Position numbers and translations under genes: made by a program. This document shows positions 46,576 to 55,895 of a DNA stretch of 64,000 nucleotides, in pieces; position 1 is the first letter of the stretch; every line of letters begins with the position of its first letter. The DNA lies in contig JAQTTY010000009.1 in NCBI GenBank assembly GCA_028710525.1, positions 64,053 to 128,052 of the forward strand. Direction: 5' to 3'. Origin of the DNA: Gallionella sp. (GTDB lineage Bacteria; Pseudomonadota; Gammaproteobacteria; Burkholderiales; Gallionellaceae). The notes under the pieces are model-generated. The model saw only the letters and a list, made by a program, of their open reading frames with translations, had not been told where the DNA came from and made no database searches.

Positions 46576-46820
46576 CGTAACTTCATCGCCAACACCATCC
46601 CCGCCAGCAATAAGGTAATACCGTTCGCGATGATGATGGGCCAAGCGCCCAACATCAGGCCGTAAGCCAACCACAACGCGACTCCCGAAGTGAACAATCC
46701 ATACATCGCCAGCGAGATGTCGGCCGTATGGCGGGTCTTCAAAACTTGCCATACCTGCGGAAGGAAAGAGACCGTGGTCAGCGTCGCTGCACAAGTCCCA
46801 AACACATCAATTAGATTCAC
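46566..46820 (-). CDS. SemiSWEET/PQ-loop-type small sugar transporter
   Basis: 84 aa, with three membrane helices as in SemiSWEETs, which work as dimers to move sugars. The GTG at 46820 is the best start, because AGGAGG lies 6 nt upstream. The ATG at 46856 would overlap the efflux gene by 50 bp. The family motif is TTVSFLPQVWQVLKTRHTAD (PQ loop), followed by SGVALWLAYG. It overlaps the czcC-like gene by 14 bp, so it is translated as part of the metal-efflux operon. A sugar transporter there is unexpected. Confidence 0.8.
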   Translation of the reverse strand: MNLIDVFGTCAATLTTVSFLPQVWQVLKTRHTADISLAMYGLFTSGVALWLAYGLMLGAWPIIIANGITLLLAGMVLAMKLRYG

Positions 46821-48075
46821 TAACACCCTCCTCACGTACCCATAGTCGATGCGCATCCAACTCTAAGCGATAACGAGACTCGTTAGCGTCCAACTGCGCA
46901 ATTTCTTCCGACAAGGTGGCTTCTTGGGCGATACGGCGCGCCGAAAGGCTATCGGACAAACTGCTCTCACCCAAACGGTATGCCTTGGCGATCAACTCCG
47001 AATTCGTAGTTATGGCGAGTGCAGCATCGTGTGCTTGCTGATAGGTTGCATAACTGCGCACTGCCTGCTGATAGGTCGCATAGATATCAGTCTGCAATCG
47101 ATGTTGCACAAACTTAGCCTGATCGTTGGCGATATCCGCTTGTTGCTGCACACCTTGCGCAGTCGCTGAGCGTTGACCAAAGGAGAAAGGAACGGTCAGA
47201 AATATCCCCGTCACCTTCTCGTTTCCGCCCATCTCATTGGCATAACGCAAGCCCACGGTAGGGTCAGGCACTTGATCGGCGCGACTACGTGCGGCCATCA
47301 ACTCCTGCACCTTGGCCTGCGCTTGCACCATGCCTAACTCATGATTGTCATCCAAAATACGCGCTTGCCATACTTCATAACTTTCGGTGATGGCCTGAGG
47401 TGTTTGGATAGCAACTTCGAGTGGCAGGACGATGGCTGGGAATTGACGTTGAAGATCATTACCCGCCATCTGAGCTCTTAATGAGGCTTGCTGCAAAGAA
47501 ACGTTCGCTTGAGCTACTGCTGCTCGAGCGATGTTAAGTTCCAGCTTGGGTGCGTCTCCGGCTTGTACACGCTTCTCCACCATTTCGGCTTGCTGAGTAT
47601 AAATATCGACCTGGTGTTGCCAAACACGGACTTGGGCTTGCTCACGCAACCAGACGAACCAAGAACGCAATAACAGGCGCCCCGCTTCATGGTAAGCATC
47701 TCCTAAGGCATAGTCGGCACGAGCAACGCTGGCTGCACCGATATCTGTATCTATACCAACCTTGTTGGGCAGACGCAAAGGCCGTTCTAACGCTACATCC
47801 CATTCCTTTAGTTTTTGACCGGCATTAACGATATGGCGTTGTGAAGTGCCAGCACGCAGATTGAACTCATAGTTACCACTGTTCCATTTACGCTGATTGG
47901 CTTGCTCCAACTTGAGTCCGCTATTCGCATTCAATACCAGTAGATTGCTATCCAAGGCATCCTCTACTTGCGACTTAGGAGGTAGATCGATCGCTTCCAA
48001 CCCGCCGGCCATTACGCTACTTCCATACAGCGTAGCAAGAACAACAAACATCGTAGTTCGTAGTTGATAACTCAT
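46807..48075 (-). CDS. czcC: CzcC-like outer-membrane efflux channel
   Basis: Outer-membrane factor for the CzcBA pump. 422 aa from ATG 48075 (GGGAGG 5 nt upstream; earlier in-frame ATG 48111 rejected). Signal peptide MSYQLRTTMFVVLATLYGSS. OEP-type long helices include QAEMVEKRVQAGDAPKLELN and SLSDSLSARRIAQEATLSEE. The start overlaps the DUF3240 stop (ATGA). C-terminal placement after czcA differs from the CzcCBA order. Confidence 0.87.
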   Translation of the reverse strand: MSYQLRTTMFVVLATLYGSSVMAGGLEAIDLPPKSQVEDALDSNLLVLNANSGLKLEQANQRKWNSGNYEFNLRAGTSQRHIVNAGQKLKEWDVALERPLRLPNKVGIDTDIGAASVARADYALGDAYHEAGRLLLRSWFVWLREQAQVRVWQHQVDIYTQQAEMVEKRVQAGDAPKLELNIARAAVAQANVSLQQASLRAQMAGNDLQRQFPAIVLPLEVAIQTPQAITESYEVWQARILDDNHELGMVQAQAKVQELMAARSRADQVPDPTVGLRYANEMGGNEKVTGIFLTVPFSFGQRSATAQGVQQQADIANDQAKFVQHRLQTDIYATYQQAVRSYATYQQAHDAALAITTNSELIAKAYRLGESSLSDSLSARRIAQEATLSEEIAQLDANESRYRLELDAHRLWVREEGVSESN

Positions 48076-48383
48076 GCCAACCTCCCGAACTCGATCACCG
48101 GTGTGATCCAATACGCAATTTCAGGATTGGCCTCTTCTTGCTTAAGATGGGCAATCAGCTCATTCGCATCATCAAGGTTCATCACCGTGACGATCTGCAC
48201 ACGCTGCGAACGACCACGCACCTGTTCCAACATACTAGGCAACTTCTCTTTCTGGCTACCACCTTCGATACGAGTCAAGGAAAAACCGCGCACCCATTGC
48301 GGATGCTCCAGTAATTGATCGACCAGACGTTCTTCCAGAGAACGGTGGCAAACCAGTGTCAGACAACAATTCATTTCAGACAT
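48072..48383 (-). CDS. DUF3240 family small protein, possible regulator of metal efflux
   Basis: 103 aa from ATG 48383 (MSEMNCCLTLVCHRSLEERL), with GGAGA upstream. The start lies within the last codons of the RND gene (8-bp overlap). The pattern (beta-strand, EERLVDQLLEHP helix, FSLTRIEG, then VQIVTVMN and helix) suggests a ferredoxin-like/PII-like fold. CC and CH residues near the N-terminus could bind metal. The family is typically found next to CzcA-type pumps. A role in sensing the metal or tuning the pump is inferred, not shown. Confidence 0.8.
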   Translation of the reverse strand: MSEMNCCLTLVCHRSLEERLVDQLLEHPQWVRGFSLTRIEGGSQKEKLPSMLEQVRGRSQRVQIVTVMNLDDANELIAHLKQEEANPEIAYWITPVIEFGRLA

Positions 48384-51300
48384 GTGATTTCTCCACAGGC
48401 GCGATGCCAAAACGGCGATACAGGATGGGTAGCATGATGAGAGTCAAGAGGGTCGAACTGATCAGACCGCCGGTCACCACCACCGCTAAAGGTTTCTGAA
48501 TCTCCGAACCTGGTCCAGTTGCAAATAGCACAGGCAACAGACCGAAAGCCGTGATGCTGGCCGTCATCAACACCGGTCTTAGCCTGCGCTTCGCACCTTC
48601 AAACACAACATCGGCGATGCTCATACCTTCCGCATGCAGCTGGTTAAAGTACGACACCATCACCACGCCGTTGAGTACCGCGATACCCAGCAAAGCGATA
48701 AAACCAACCGATGCTGGTACCGACATATATTCACCACTCACCCACAAGGCGACCACGCCACCGATCAAAGCGAACGGGATATTGGTCAAGACCAGTGCTG
48801 CTTGGCGTACCGAGCCGAAGGTGGCGAACAACAACATAAAGATCATGCCCAGCGCGATAGGAACTACCACGGCCAAACGTGCAGCGGCGCGTTGCTGGTT
48901 CTCGAACTGTCCACCCCAAGTCAGGCGATAGCCTTCCGGCATCTGGATCTGTGCTGCCACTGCCGCCTTGGCTTCATCGACGAAACCAACCAAGTCACGA
49001 CCACGCACATTGCTCTGTACCACCACCATACGTTGGCCATTCTCTCTGTCTACTTTTACTGGACCGTCCACACGTTCCAGATTGGCCACCACCGAGAGTG
49101 GCACGCTCTGCCCATTAGCCAGTGGCAAGGTCAGCGCAGCGAACAGTGCTGGAGATTGCTGCACATCGATCTCGCCACGCATGATCATGGGCGTGCGTCT
49201 GCCCTCCTCTATCACCATACCAATCTGCTGTCCCTCGATCTGGCTGCGCAAGGTGTTACTGATGTCGTCCACGCTCAATCCCAGACGGCCTGCGGCGAGA
49301 CGGTCTATCACTACGCGGTAATACTGCACACCGCTGTTCTTCACTGTGAACACGTCTTCGCTGCCCTTGATGCCTTCCAACACCTTGACCATGTGTTCTG
49401 CGGTCTCGTTGAGCTTGTCCAAATCGGTACCGAAGATTTTGATAGCGATATCGCCACGCGCTCCCGTCAACATCTCAGACACACGCATTGCGATGGGCTG
49501 GGTGAAGCTAAATTCCACGCCAGGGAAATCAACCATCACCTTGCGTATCTCATCGATCAACACGGCCTTGTCGGGATTGCGCCACTCTTTTTGCGGTTTG
49601 AGTACGAGGAAGTTGTCTGTCTCGTTCAGCCCCATAGGGTCCAGCCCCAGTTCGTCCGCACCGGCACGCGACACCATGCCTTTGATCTCAGGAACATTCT
49701 TGAGGATAGCTTGTTGGATACGCGTATCCATCTCGGCACTCTTAGCTAAGCTGATAGACGGCAACTTGGAGACCTGCATAATCAGATCACCCTCATCCAA
49801 CTCCGGCATAAAGGCCTTACCAATCAGAGTGTAGATACCACCAGCCACTACCAACATCGCGATGGCACCCACAATCACCACACGCTCTTTTTCCAGCGCG
49901 CGGCGCAACATAGGCAGATAGATGCCCATCGCCTTGCGTACCAACCAAGGTTCACCATGATCGCCTTCTTTGAGTAAGAAAGAGGCCATCATCGGCACGA
50001 TAGTCAGAGACAATAGTAAGGAACCAGCCAGTGCGAACACGATGGTCAGGGCTACCGGAATGAACAACTTTCCTTCCAGTCCTTGCAAAGTCATCAGCGG
50101 CAGGAACACGATGATGATGATAGCCACACCCGCTGCCACTGGCGTAATGACCTCTTTCACAGCACGGTAGATCACATGCAGATGCGGGATATGCTCACGC
50201 TTGTGCGCAAGGTGGTTGATGATGTTCTCCACCACCACCACAGAGCCATCTACCAGCATACCGATGGCAATGGCCAAGCCGCCCAGACTCATCAGGTTCG
50301 CCGACATGCCAAACTCTTGCATCAGGATAAAGGTGATGAGCACAGCCATAGGCAGCGTCAAAGCCACCACGATAGCAGCACGCAGATTGCCTAGGAACAA
50401 GACCAACAGAATCACGACCAAGCCAATCGCTTCCATGAGCGCCTTGGAAACCGTACCCACAGCGCGCTCCACCAAACTACCGCGGTCGTAGAACACCTTA
50501 GTTGTCACCCCTTTAGGCAGGGATGGCGCAAGTTCGGTGAGTTTGGCGCGCACCTCATCGACTACCTTCTGTGCATTGGATCCACGTAGACCGAGCACCA
50601 AGCCCTCTACCGCTTCACCTTTGCCATCTTTGGTCACCACGCCATAGCGTGTCAGGCTGCCAATGCGGACTTCCGCCACATCGCTAACACGTATGGGACT
50701 GCCTGCCACACTGCTGACCACAATGTTGCGCACATCCTGCAAAGTCTTGATGCTGCCCTCAGCTCTGACTAACAAGGCTTCGTCACCATCATTGATACGA
50801 CCAGCGCCGTCGTTACGATTATTGGCTTGTATCGCTTGTTGCAACATAGCAAAAGAGATGCCTCGGGCTGCCAGTGCAGTATGGTCGGGGACAATCTCAA
50901 AGCTACGTGCCAAACCACCCAATGAGTTGACATCGGCCACCCCTGGGAGGGTGCGCAAGGCTGGACGTATCGTCCAATCTAACAAGGTGCGACGCTGTTC
51001 CAGTGAGTAATCCTCACCTTCCACCGTAAACATAAACATCTCACCCAAGGGGGTAGTGATGGGGGCCAAGCCGCCACCGATATTGGCTGGCATATCACGC
51101 ATCGCGTTGTTCAAACGCTCCGCTACTTGTTGGCGAGCCCAATAGATGTCAGTGCCTTCATTAAAATCGATAGTGATATCGGCGATTGCATATTTTGAAA
51201 TGGAGCGCATCACGCGCTGATTGGGGATGCCTAGCATCTCCAATTCGATAGGCGTGACGATGCGCGCCTCGACCTCTTCCGGCGTCATGCCCGGCGCCTT

Positions 51301-51453
51301 CATGATCAGCTTTACTTGGGTAGAAGAAACATCCGGAAAGGCATCGATAGGAAGATCACGGAAAGCAGATACACCCGCGCCTAGCAATAGCAACGTCATT
51401 GCCGTTACCAGCAGACGCTGGGTCAGCGAGAACTCAACTAATTTGGATAACAT
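48376..51453 (-). CDS. czcA: Heavy-metal RND efflux pump, CzcA/CusA family
   Basis: Proton-driven export of metal cations across the envelope. 1025 aa, with the 12-helix RND layout and two large periplasmic loops. The helix-4 motif is AIGMLVDGSVVVVEN, which lacks the DFG start of classical Zn/Co/Cd pumps and the DAAIV form of CusA, so the substrate cannot be assigned. A nickel-type (HME5-like) pump is one possibility. It shares one base with the adaptor gene before it (TAATG). Confidence 0.93.
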   Translation of the reverse strand: MLSKLVEFSLTQRLLVTAMTLLLLGAGVSAFRDLPIDAFPDVSSTQVKLIMKAPGMTPEEVEARIVTPIELEMLGIPNQRVMRSISKYAIADITIDFNEGTDIYWARQQVAERLNNAMRDMPANIGGGLAPITTPLGEMFMFTVEGEDYSLEQRRTLLDWTIRPALRTLPGVADVNSLGGLARSFEIVPDHTALAARGISFAMLQQAIQANNRNDGAGRINDGDEALLVRAEGSIKTLQDVRNIVVSSVAGSPIRVSDVAEVRIGSLTRYGVVTKDGKGEAVEGLVLGLRGSNAQKVVDEVRAKLTELAPSLPKGVTTKVFYDRGSLVERAVGTVSKALMEAIGLVVILLVLFLGNLRAAIVVALTLPMAVLITFILMQEFGMSANLMSLGGLAIAIGMLVDGSVVVVENIINHLAHKREHIPHLHVIYRAVKEVITPVAAGVAIIIIVFLPLMTLQGLEGKLFIPVALTIVFALAGSLLLSLTIVPMMASFLLKEGDHGEPWLVRKAMGIYLPMLRRALEKERVVIVGAIAMLVVAGGIYTLIGKAFMPELDEGDLIMQVSKLPSISLAKSAEMDTRIQQAILKNVPEIKGMVSRAGADELGLDPMGLNETDNFLVLKPQKEWRNPDKAVLIDEIRKVMVDFPGVEFSFTQPIAMRVSEMLTGARGDIAIKIFGTDLDKLNETAEHMVKVLEGIKGSEDVFTVKNSGVQYYRVVIDRLAAGRLGLSVDDISNTLRSQIEGQQIGMVIEEGRRTPMIMRGEIDVQQSPALFAALTLPLANGQSVPLSVVANLERVDGPVKVDRENGQRMVVVQSNVRGRDLVGFVDEAKAAVAAQIQMPEGYRLTWGGQFENQQRAAARLAVVVPIALGMIFMLLFATFGSVRQAALVLTNIPFALIGGVVALWVSGEYMSVPASVGFIALLGIAVLNGVVMVSYFNQLHAEGMSIADVVFEGAKRRLRPVLMTASITAFGLLPVLFATGPGSEIQKPLAVVVTGGLISSTLLTLIMLPILYRRFGIAPVEKSHV

Positions 51454-52553
51454 TATTCCGCCCCTATGCCGAGCAGGCTAGATTTCAAACTAGACACACC
51501 GCGCACTGCAATCTGTTCATCACCGTTCAAGGCTGCTGTGATAACGCTGTTCTGTGAACCTTCGTTCTTTATCGTAACGGTCTGTGCACGAAAGCCTTGC
51601 GCGGTCGAAACGAAAATCATCGACTTGCCATCTATACGTGAAATAGCACTGTTGGGTATTTCCCATTGGGGGCCGGCGTTACCGCCACCACCTGTCGCGA
51701 TGCTCGCCTCGACAAACTGGTTAGGGCGCAGGTTCTCTGTGCCCTTAGTGATGATGCCGCGCAACAACACACTCTGATTGGTACCAGTAAGGCCGCGCCC
51801 TATGGCTGTCAATTTACCGCTGGCATTGAAGGCGGGGATATCGATCACCGCACCCACTCTAAGGTCACGTGTCATCGCAACGGGTGCTTGTATCTCTAAT
51901 GCCAAAGGAGTGAGTTTGGCTACTTTGAACATAGGCACAGCCGCGTCCAGACGTTGTCCAGCACTGACGGTCTTTTCGAGAACCACACCATCTATAGGTG
52001 CAGTGAGGGTCAGGCTGTTGGATAGATCACCATCCCGCAACTTGGACAAAGCACTGTCATTCATGCCAGACAGTCGCAACAACTGTTTACGTTCGGCTAG
52101 TGCCGCATGTGCCTCTAACGCCGCTCCCTTACTTTGACGGAATCGGCTTTCGGCGATGATGCCATCCTTGAACAAAGACTCATCCCGAGTCAGATTATCC
52201 TTGGCCAACTGGTCTTGCACACTGGCTTGCAGGTAACCACGTTGTGCTTCAGCAAAAGCCGGACTTTGCAGCGTCGCCATCACTTGGCCTTTGCGCACAC
52301 TATCGCCTACGCCCACCAGAGTCTGTTCAACTAGCCCAGGCATAGGTGAACTCATCACGAACAACTGATTGCCAGGAACGACCACCTGTGCGGGCAGGCC
52401 AGAGACATCCCCATTTGATTTTGTTGGTAAAGGAGCGGTGACGATCCCTAGTGTCTGTATCTGCTGGGTGGTCAAAACCACATTATCTGCAGCGTGAGTC
52501 AGTGGGGTCGTGGCCAACAACAGCAGCCCGAACAAAGTGGAAATACGTGACAT
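51453..52553 (-). CDS. czcB: CzcB-like periplasmic adaptor of the RND pump
   Basis: Membrane-fusion component. 366 aa from ATG 52553 (GGAG upstream; in-frame ATG 52583 rejected). Signal peptide MSRISTLFGLLLLATTPLTHA. Lipoyl-type half motifs VRKGQVMATLQSPAF and LTAPIDGVVLEKTVSAGQRL flank a helical hairpin, followed by a beta-barrel domain. It is first in the operon czcB-czcA-DUF3240-czcC-SemiSWEET, in which every junction overlaps. Confidence 0.9.
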   Translation of the reverse strand: MSRISTLFGLLLLATTPLTHAADNVVLTTQQIQTLGIVTAPLPTKSNGDVSGLPAQVVVPGNQLFVMSSPMPGLVEQTLVGVGDSVRKGQVMATLQSPAFAEAQRGYLQASVQDQLAKDNLTRDESLFKDGIIAESRFRQSKGAALEAHAALAERKQLLRLSGMNDSALSKLRDGDLSNSLTLTAPIDGVVLEKTVSAGQRLDAAVPMFKVAKLTPLALEIQAPVAMTRDLRVGAVIDIPAFNASGKLTAIGRGLTGTNQSVLLRGIITKGTENLRPNQFVEASIATGGGGNAGPQWEIPNSAISRIDGKSMIFVSTAQGFRAQTVTIKNEGSQNSVITAALNGDEQIAVRGVSSLKSSLLGIGAE

Positions 52554-52626
52554 AGTGAACTCCGAGTATTGCGCAATGCGCAATCTTATAACGATTACAG
52601 TGTAGAACGATGGGGGTTTGAAAATA

Positions 52627-52998
52627 CTAGTTCAGACGGGGAGGCGCTTGCGCCCATGGTAAGACATGCTGAGTAGCAGATTGCGCAGGAATGACGTAAG
52701 CGTTGGGGGAAAACGCCAGAAAGCTGGCTGGCTTGAAAATGGTGAAATTTGAGAGTGGCGCTTGTTGCCCATGAGATACGACTGGACCGTCGCTGGCTGG
52801 ATAAGCTAAGGACATCGCTATGACGGCGCCCTGCTCACTTTCGGCATGACTTTCTGCAGATGAAGCAGAAGACTCAAAATCATGGCTGTACACAATATGC
52901 CCCGCATCCACACCGTTCACGTGCGCGTGCGCCAGCGGTGACATGCATTGCAGCAGTGCGAACAATATCAACAGTGATCTTTGTATAGTCTTGTACAT
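52627..52998 (-). CDS. Small secreted protein upstream of the metal-efflux operon
   Basis: 123 aa with a signal peptide (MYKTIQRSLLILFALLQCMS, cleavage near HAHA, residue 25). The mature part is rich in Ser, Ala, His and acidic residues (HDFESSASSAESHAESEQG) and has no cysteine. It lies 73 bp upstream of czcB on the same strand. Small His-containing secreted proteins (CzcI-type) accompany czc clusters, and position suggests such a role. The sequence is not similar enough for me to name it. Confidence 0.6.
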   Translation of the reverse strand: MYKTIQRSLLILFALLQCMSPLAHAHVNGVDAGHIVYSHDFESSASSAESHAESEQGAVIAMSLAYPASDGPVVSHGQQAPLSNFTIFKPASFLAFSPNAYVIPAQSATQHVLPWAQAPPRLN

Positions 52999-53096
52999 GG
53001 AGTCGGATTATATCATCGGCATGTTGCTCTAGAATTACAGCCCAAAGGAAACAACTAACGAGAACCAGACCCTGCCGGTGCTGATAAGTTCAACTT

Positions 53097-54167
53097 TCAT
53101 ACACATTGTTTTTGTATCGCCCAAGTCACATGTTCGCGTACCACCGCCGAAGGATGATGCAAACGCGTCTCAAGTGCAGTACGCGCTGCCGCACTCCGAG
53201 GAGCGTTCCCCAGTGCAACAGCGATATTACGCAACCATTGTTCATGCCCTATACGGTAGATGGCACTTCCCGCCAACTTGTGCTCAAACTCTTCGGCTTC
53301 CCACCCGAACAGCTCGATCAAAGACGCATCATCCAAGCCGTGGCGGATGGCAAAGTCAGGCTCCACCGTGGTTTGGGCGAAACTATTCCAAGGGCAGACT
53401 AACTGACAATCGTCACAACCGTAGATACGATTACCAATCAGAGGACGAAGCTCAACAGGAATACTGCCTTTGAGCTCTATAGTCAGATAAGAGATGCAGC
53501 GGCGTGCGTCCAAGCGGTAGGGGGCGATGATGGCTTGGGTGGGACAAATGTCGATACAACGCGTGCAAGTGCCGCAATGCTCTTCCTGAGCAAAATCGAC
53601 AGGTAAAGGAAGATTGATAAAGATTTCACCAAGAAAAAACCAAGAGCCATGTTCCCGGTCAAGTAACAAAGTATGCTTACCACGCCAGCCTAGGCCACTC
53701 TTGCTGGCCAACGCAACTTCCATGACAGGTGCACTATCGGTGAACACCCTACCTTCACAGGATGGCACCTCGGCACGTATCTTGTCAGCCAAAAGTGATA
53801 AGCGCTTGCGCAACACCTTGTGATAGTCACGCCCCAAGGCATAGCGTGAGATAAATGCGCGTTCACCCTCCTCAATAACCTTCCAACTGTCTTTTGCACC
53901 TGCGGGCAAGTAATTCATACGCACCGAGATCACTCGTAAAGTCCCAGGAACTAGTTGCTCAGGCCGGCTTCGTTTAGTGCCATGTTTTGCCATATAATCG
54001 AGCTCGCCGTGCAGCCCGTCTGCCAGCCATTGCAGCAGGCCGGATTCTGCCTCCGCAAGATCAGTATCAGTGATACCCACAGCTTGAAACCCAAGTTCAG
54101 ATGCCCAAAGGCGTATCTGGTGGTTCAGTGCAACGTAGTCAATATGTTGAGGATGTGAGATTTGCAT
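53097..54167 (-). CDS. queG: Epoxyqueuosine reductase
   Basis: Cobalamin- and iron-sulfur-dependent last step of queuosine synthesis in tRNA. 356 aa. The conserved Asp is in VFTDSAPVME (D144), and there are two 4Fe-4S motifs: CGTCTRCIDICP (C198, C201, C204, C208) and CDDCQLVCPWN (C251, C254, C258), as in bacterial ferredoxins. A HEAT-like C-terminus follows. It is divergent from tsaE, and the two start codons overlap, so they share a very tight control region. Confidence 0.96.
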   Translation of the reverse strand: MQISHPQHIDYVALNHQIRLWASELGFQAVGITDTDLAEAESGLLQWLADGLHGELDYMAKHGTKRSRPEQLVPGTLRVISVRMNYLPAGAKDSWKVIEEGERAFISRYALGRDYHKVLRKRLSLLADKIRAEVPSCEGRVFTDSAPVMEVALASKSGLGWRGKHTLLLDREHGSWFFLGEIFINLPLPVDFAQEEHCGTCTRCIDICPTQAIIAPYRLDARRCISYLTIELKGSIPVELRPLIGNRIYGCDDCQLVCPWNSFAQTTVEPDFAIRHGLDDASLIELFGWEAEEFEHKLAGSAIYRIGHEQWLRNIAVALGNAPRSAAARTALETRLHHPSAVVREHVTWAIQKQCV

Positions 54168-54632
54168 AGTGCCGATGATAACGGAATCACAATTAGGCTC
54201 GCCGATGAAAATGCGACCTTGGCTTACGCACGTCGCTTGTCCAACATACTCACCCCGGGATTGGTGATTTACTTACAGGGCGATCTGGGTGCAGGAAAGA
54301 CCACCTTGGTACGCGGACTATTACAGGCATTGGGTTACACAGGCCGTGTAAAGAGCCCCACCTACACCCTACTTGAGCCCTACAGTGTGGGCAATTGGGA
54401 GATACGCCATTTCGATCTATATCGGATGAACACGCCGCTAGAGTGGGAAAGCGCCGGATTTAATGATGAGGTCGATGGCGATAACGTTTTTCTCATAGAA
54501 TGGCCAGCACAAGCGCAGGGACAGCTTCCTCCTCCCGACTTAGAGATCAACTTTGATATATTGGATGATGGTCGTGCGGTTACACTGCAGGCCTTCAGCC
54601 CTAAAGGTATCGGATGCATAAAGCGGTTCTAA
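54162..54632 (+). CDS. tsaE: tRNA threonylcarbamoyladenosine synthesis ATPase TsaE
   Basis: ATPase of the TsaB-TsaD-TsaE complex that makes t6A37. 156 aa. Walker A is LQGDLGAGKTT; KSPTYTLLEPY, HFDLYRM and LIEWP are typical. The best start is TTG 54162 with GAGG 9 nt upstream. There is no in-frame ATG before the conserved region. The start lies inside the divergent queG start, and the 3' end overlaps amiC by 19 bp. Confidence 0.92.
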   Translation: MHSADDNGITIRLADENATLAYARRLSNILTPGLVIYLQGDLGAGKTTLVRGLLQALGYTGRVKSPTYTLLEPYSVGNWEIRHFDLYRMNTPLEWESAGFNDEVDGDNVFLIEWPAQAQGQLPPPDLEINFDILDDGRAVTLQAFSPKGIGCIKRF

Positions 54633-55882
54633 GACTCACTACTTTCGTTATGCTGCTTTGGCTCAGTTCAGCCCAAGCAGAAATCAGTATCAGCTCGACA
54701 CGCATCTGGCCCGGCGAGGATTACACCCGTCTGACGCTAGAGTCCAAGCATCCCATACGCCACACTATGTTCACCATAGACAATCCCGACCGTTTGGTCG
54801 TGGATATGGAAGATGTGGAGATCAGCCCTACACTCAATCAGTTGAGTGACAAGATAGACAATGCCGACCCGTATATCAAAAGCCTGCGGATCGGTCGCTT
54901 CAAACCGGGCGTAGTGCGGCTGGTTTTTGATTTGAAGACTGGAATCAAACCCCAACTATTCGATCTCAAACCAGTTGGAGAATATGCTTACCGCATGGTG
55001 CTGGATATCTATCCGGCTCACCCTGTTGACCCGATGATGGCACTACTGGAGTCGAATGCCAGTGGCATACCTTCGGTCGAAACGCCCAGGACTGATCCAA
55101 CACCGACTCCCAGTGAAACGATTGTCAGCAAGCCCGACCCAAAGAAAGTTCCAGAGATGCGTGCCCGCACCCTAATCATCGCCGTGGATGCTGGTCACGG
55201 TGGTGAAGATCCGGGTGCACACGGTCGTAAAGGTACGCATGAGAAGAATGTCACCTTGGCAATCGCCCGCCGCGTAAAGGCTTTGATAGATGACACGCCT
55301 AATATGAAAGCCGTGATGATACGTGACGGAGATTACTTCATCCCGCTGGGTGGCCGTGTCGTAAAAGCGCGCAAAGCGAACGCCGACCTGTTCGTGTCCA
55401 TCCATGCTGACGCCTTCATCAAACCCAATGCTCGAGGATCTTCAGTGTTCGCCCTGTCCGAACATGGCGCGACCAGTACCGCAGCACGATGGCTGGCGAA
55501 AAAGGAAAATGAGGCAGATCTGATCGGTGGTGTGAATCTGGATATCAAAGATCCCTATCTTGCGCGTACCCTGCTTGATCTTTCGCAGACAGCAACCATC
55601 AACGATAGTATGAAGTTAGCCAAATACGTCTTGGGTGAGTTATCCACCATCAGCGATTTACATAGAGGACATGTGGAGCAGGCAGGATTTGCTGTGCTGA
55701 AATCTCCCGATATCCCTTCTATCCTAGTAGAAACAGCTTTCATCAGTAATCCGCAAGAAGAAAAGCGCCTCAACGACTCAGCCTATCAAGACAAGCTGGC
55801 ACTAGCCATATTGAAAGGCATCAAGCAATATTTTGCGCAGAATCCAGCCTTATCCAAACCGAAGTTCGCCCTATCCAACTGA
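54614..55882 (+). CDS. amiC: N-acetylmuramoyl-L-alanine amidase with AMIN domain
   Basis: Periplasmic zinc amidase that splits septal peptidoglycan during cell separation. 422 aa: signal peptide (LRLTTFVMLLWLSSAQA), AMIN domain (about 25-130, binds peptidoglycan/septum), a Pro/Thr linker (about 155-180) and an Amidase_3 domain with VDAGHGGEDPGA, SIHADAF and ILVETAFISN carrying the Zn ligands and the catalytic Glu. It overlaps tsaE, a conserved pairing. Confidence 0.95.
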   Translation: MHKAVLRLTTFVMLLWLSSAQAEISISSTRIWPGEDYTRLTLESKHPIRHTMFTIDNPDRLVVDMEDVEISPTLNQLSDKIDNADPYIKSLRIGRFKPGVVRLVFDLKTGIKPQLFDLKPVGEYAYRMVLDIYPAHPVDPMMALLESNASGIPSVETPRTDPTPTPSETIVSKPDPKKVPEMRARTLIIAVDAGHGGEDPGAHGRKGTHEKNVTLAIARRVKALIDDTPNMKAVMIRDGDYFIPLGGRVVKARKANADLFVSIHADAFIKPNARGSSVFALSEHGATSTAARWLAKKENEADLIGGVNLDIKDPYLARTLLDLSQTATINDSMKLAKYVLGELSTISDLHRGHVEQAGFAVLKSPDIPSILVETAFISNPQEEKRLNDSAYQDKLALAILKGIKQYFAQNPALSKPKFALSN

Positions 55883-55895
55883 AGGCACGCCCACC

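Noticed and set aside
48634-49749. 371-codon plus-strand open frame inside czcA
   Set aside because: It is very rich in His, Gln and Thr and runs antisense to a conserved RND gene; a codon-bias artefact.
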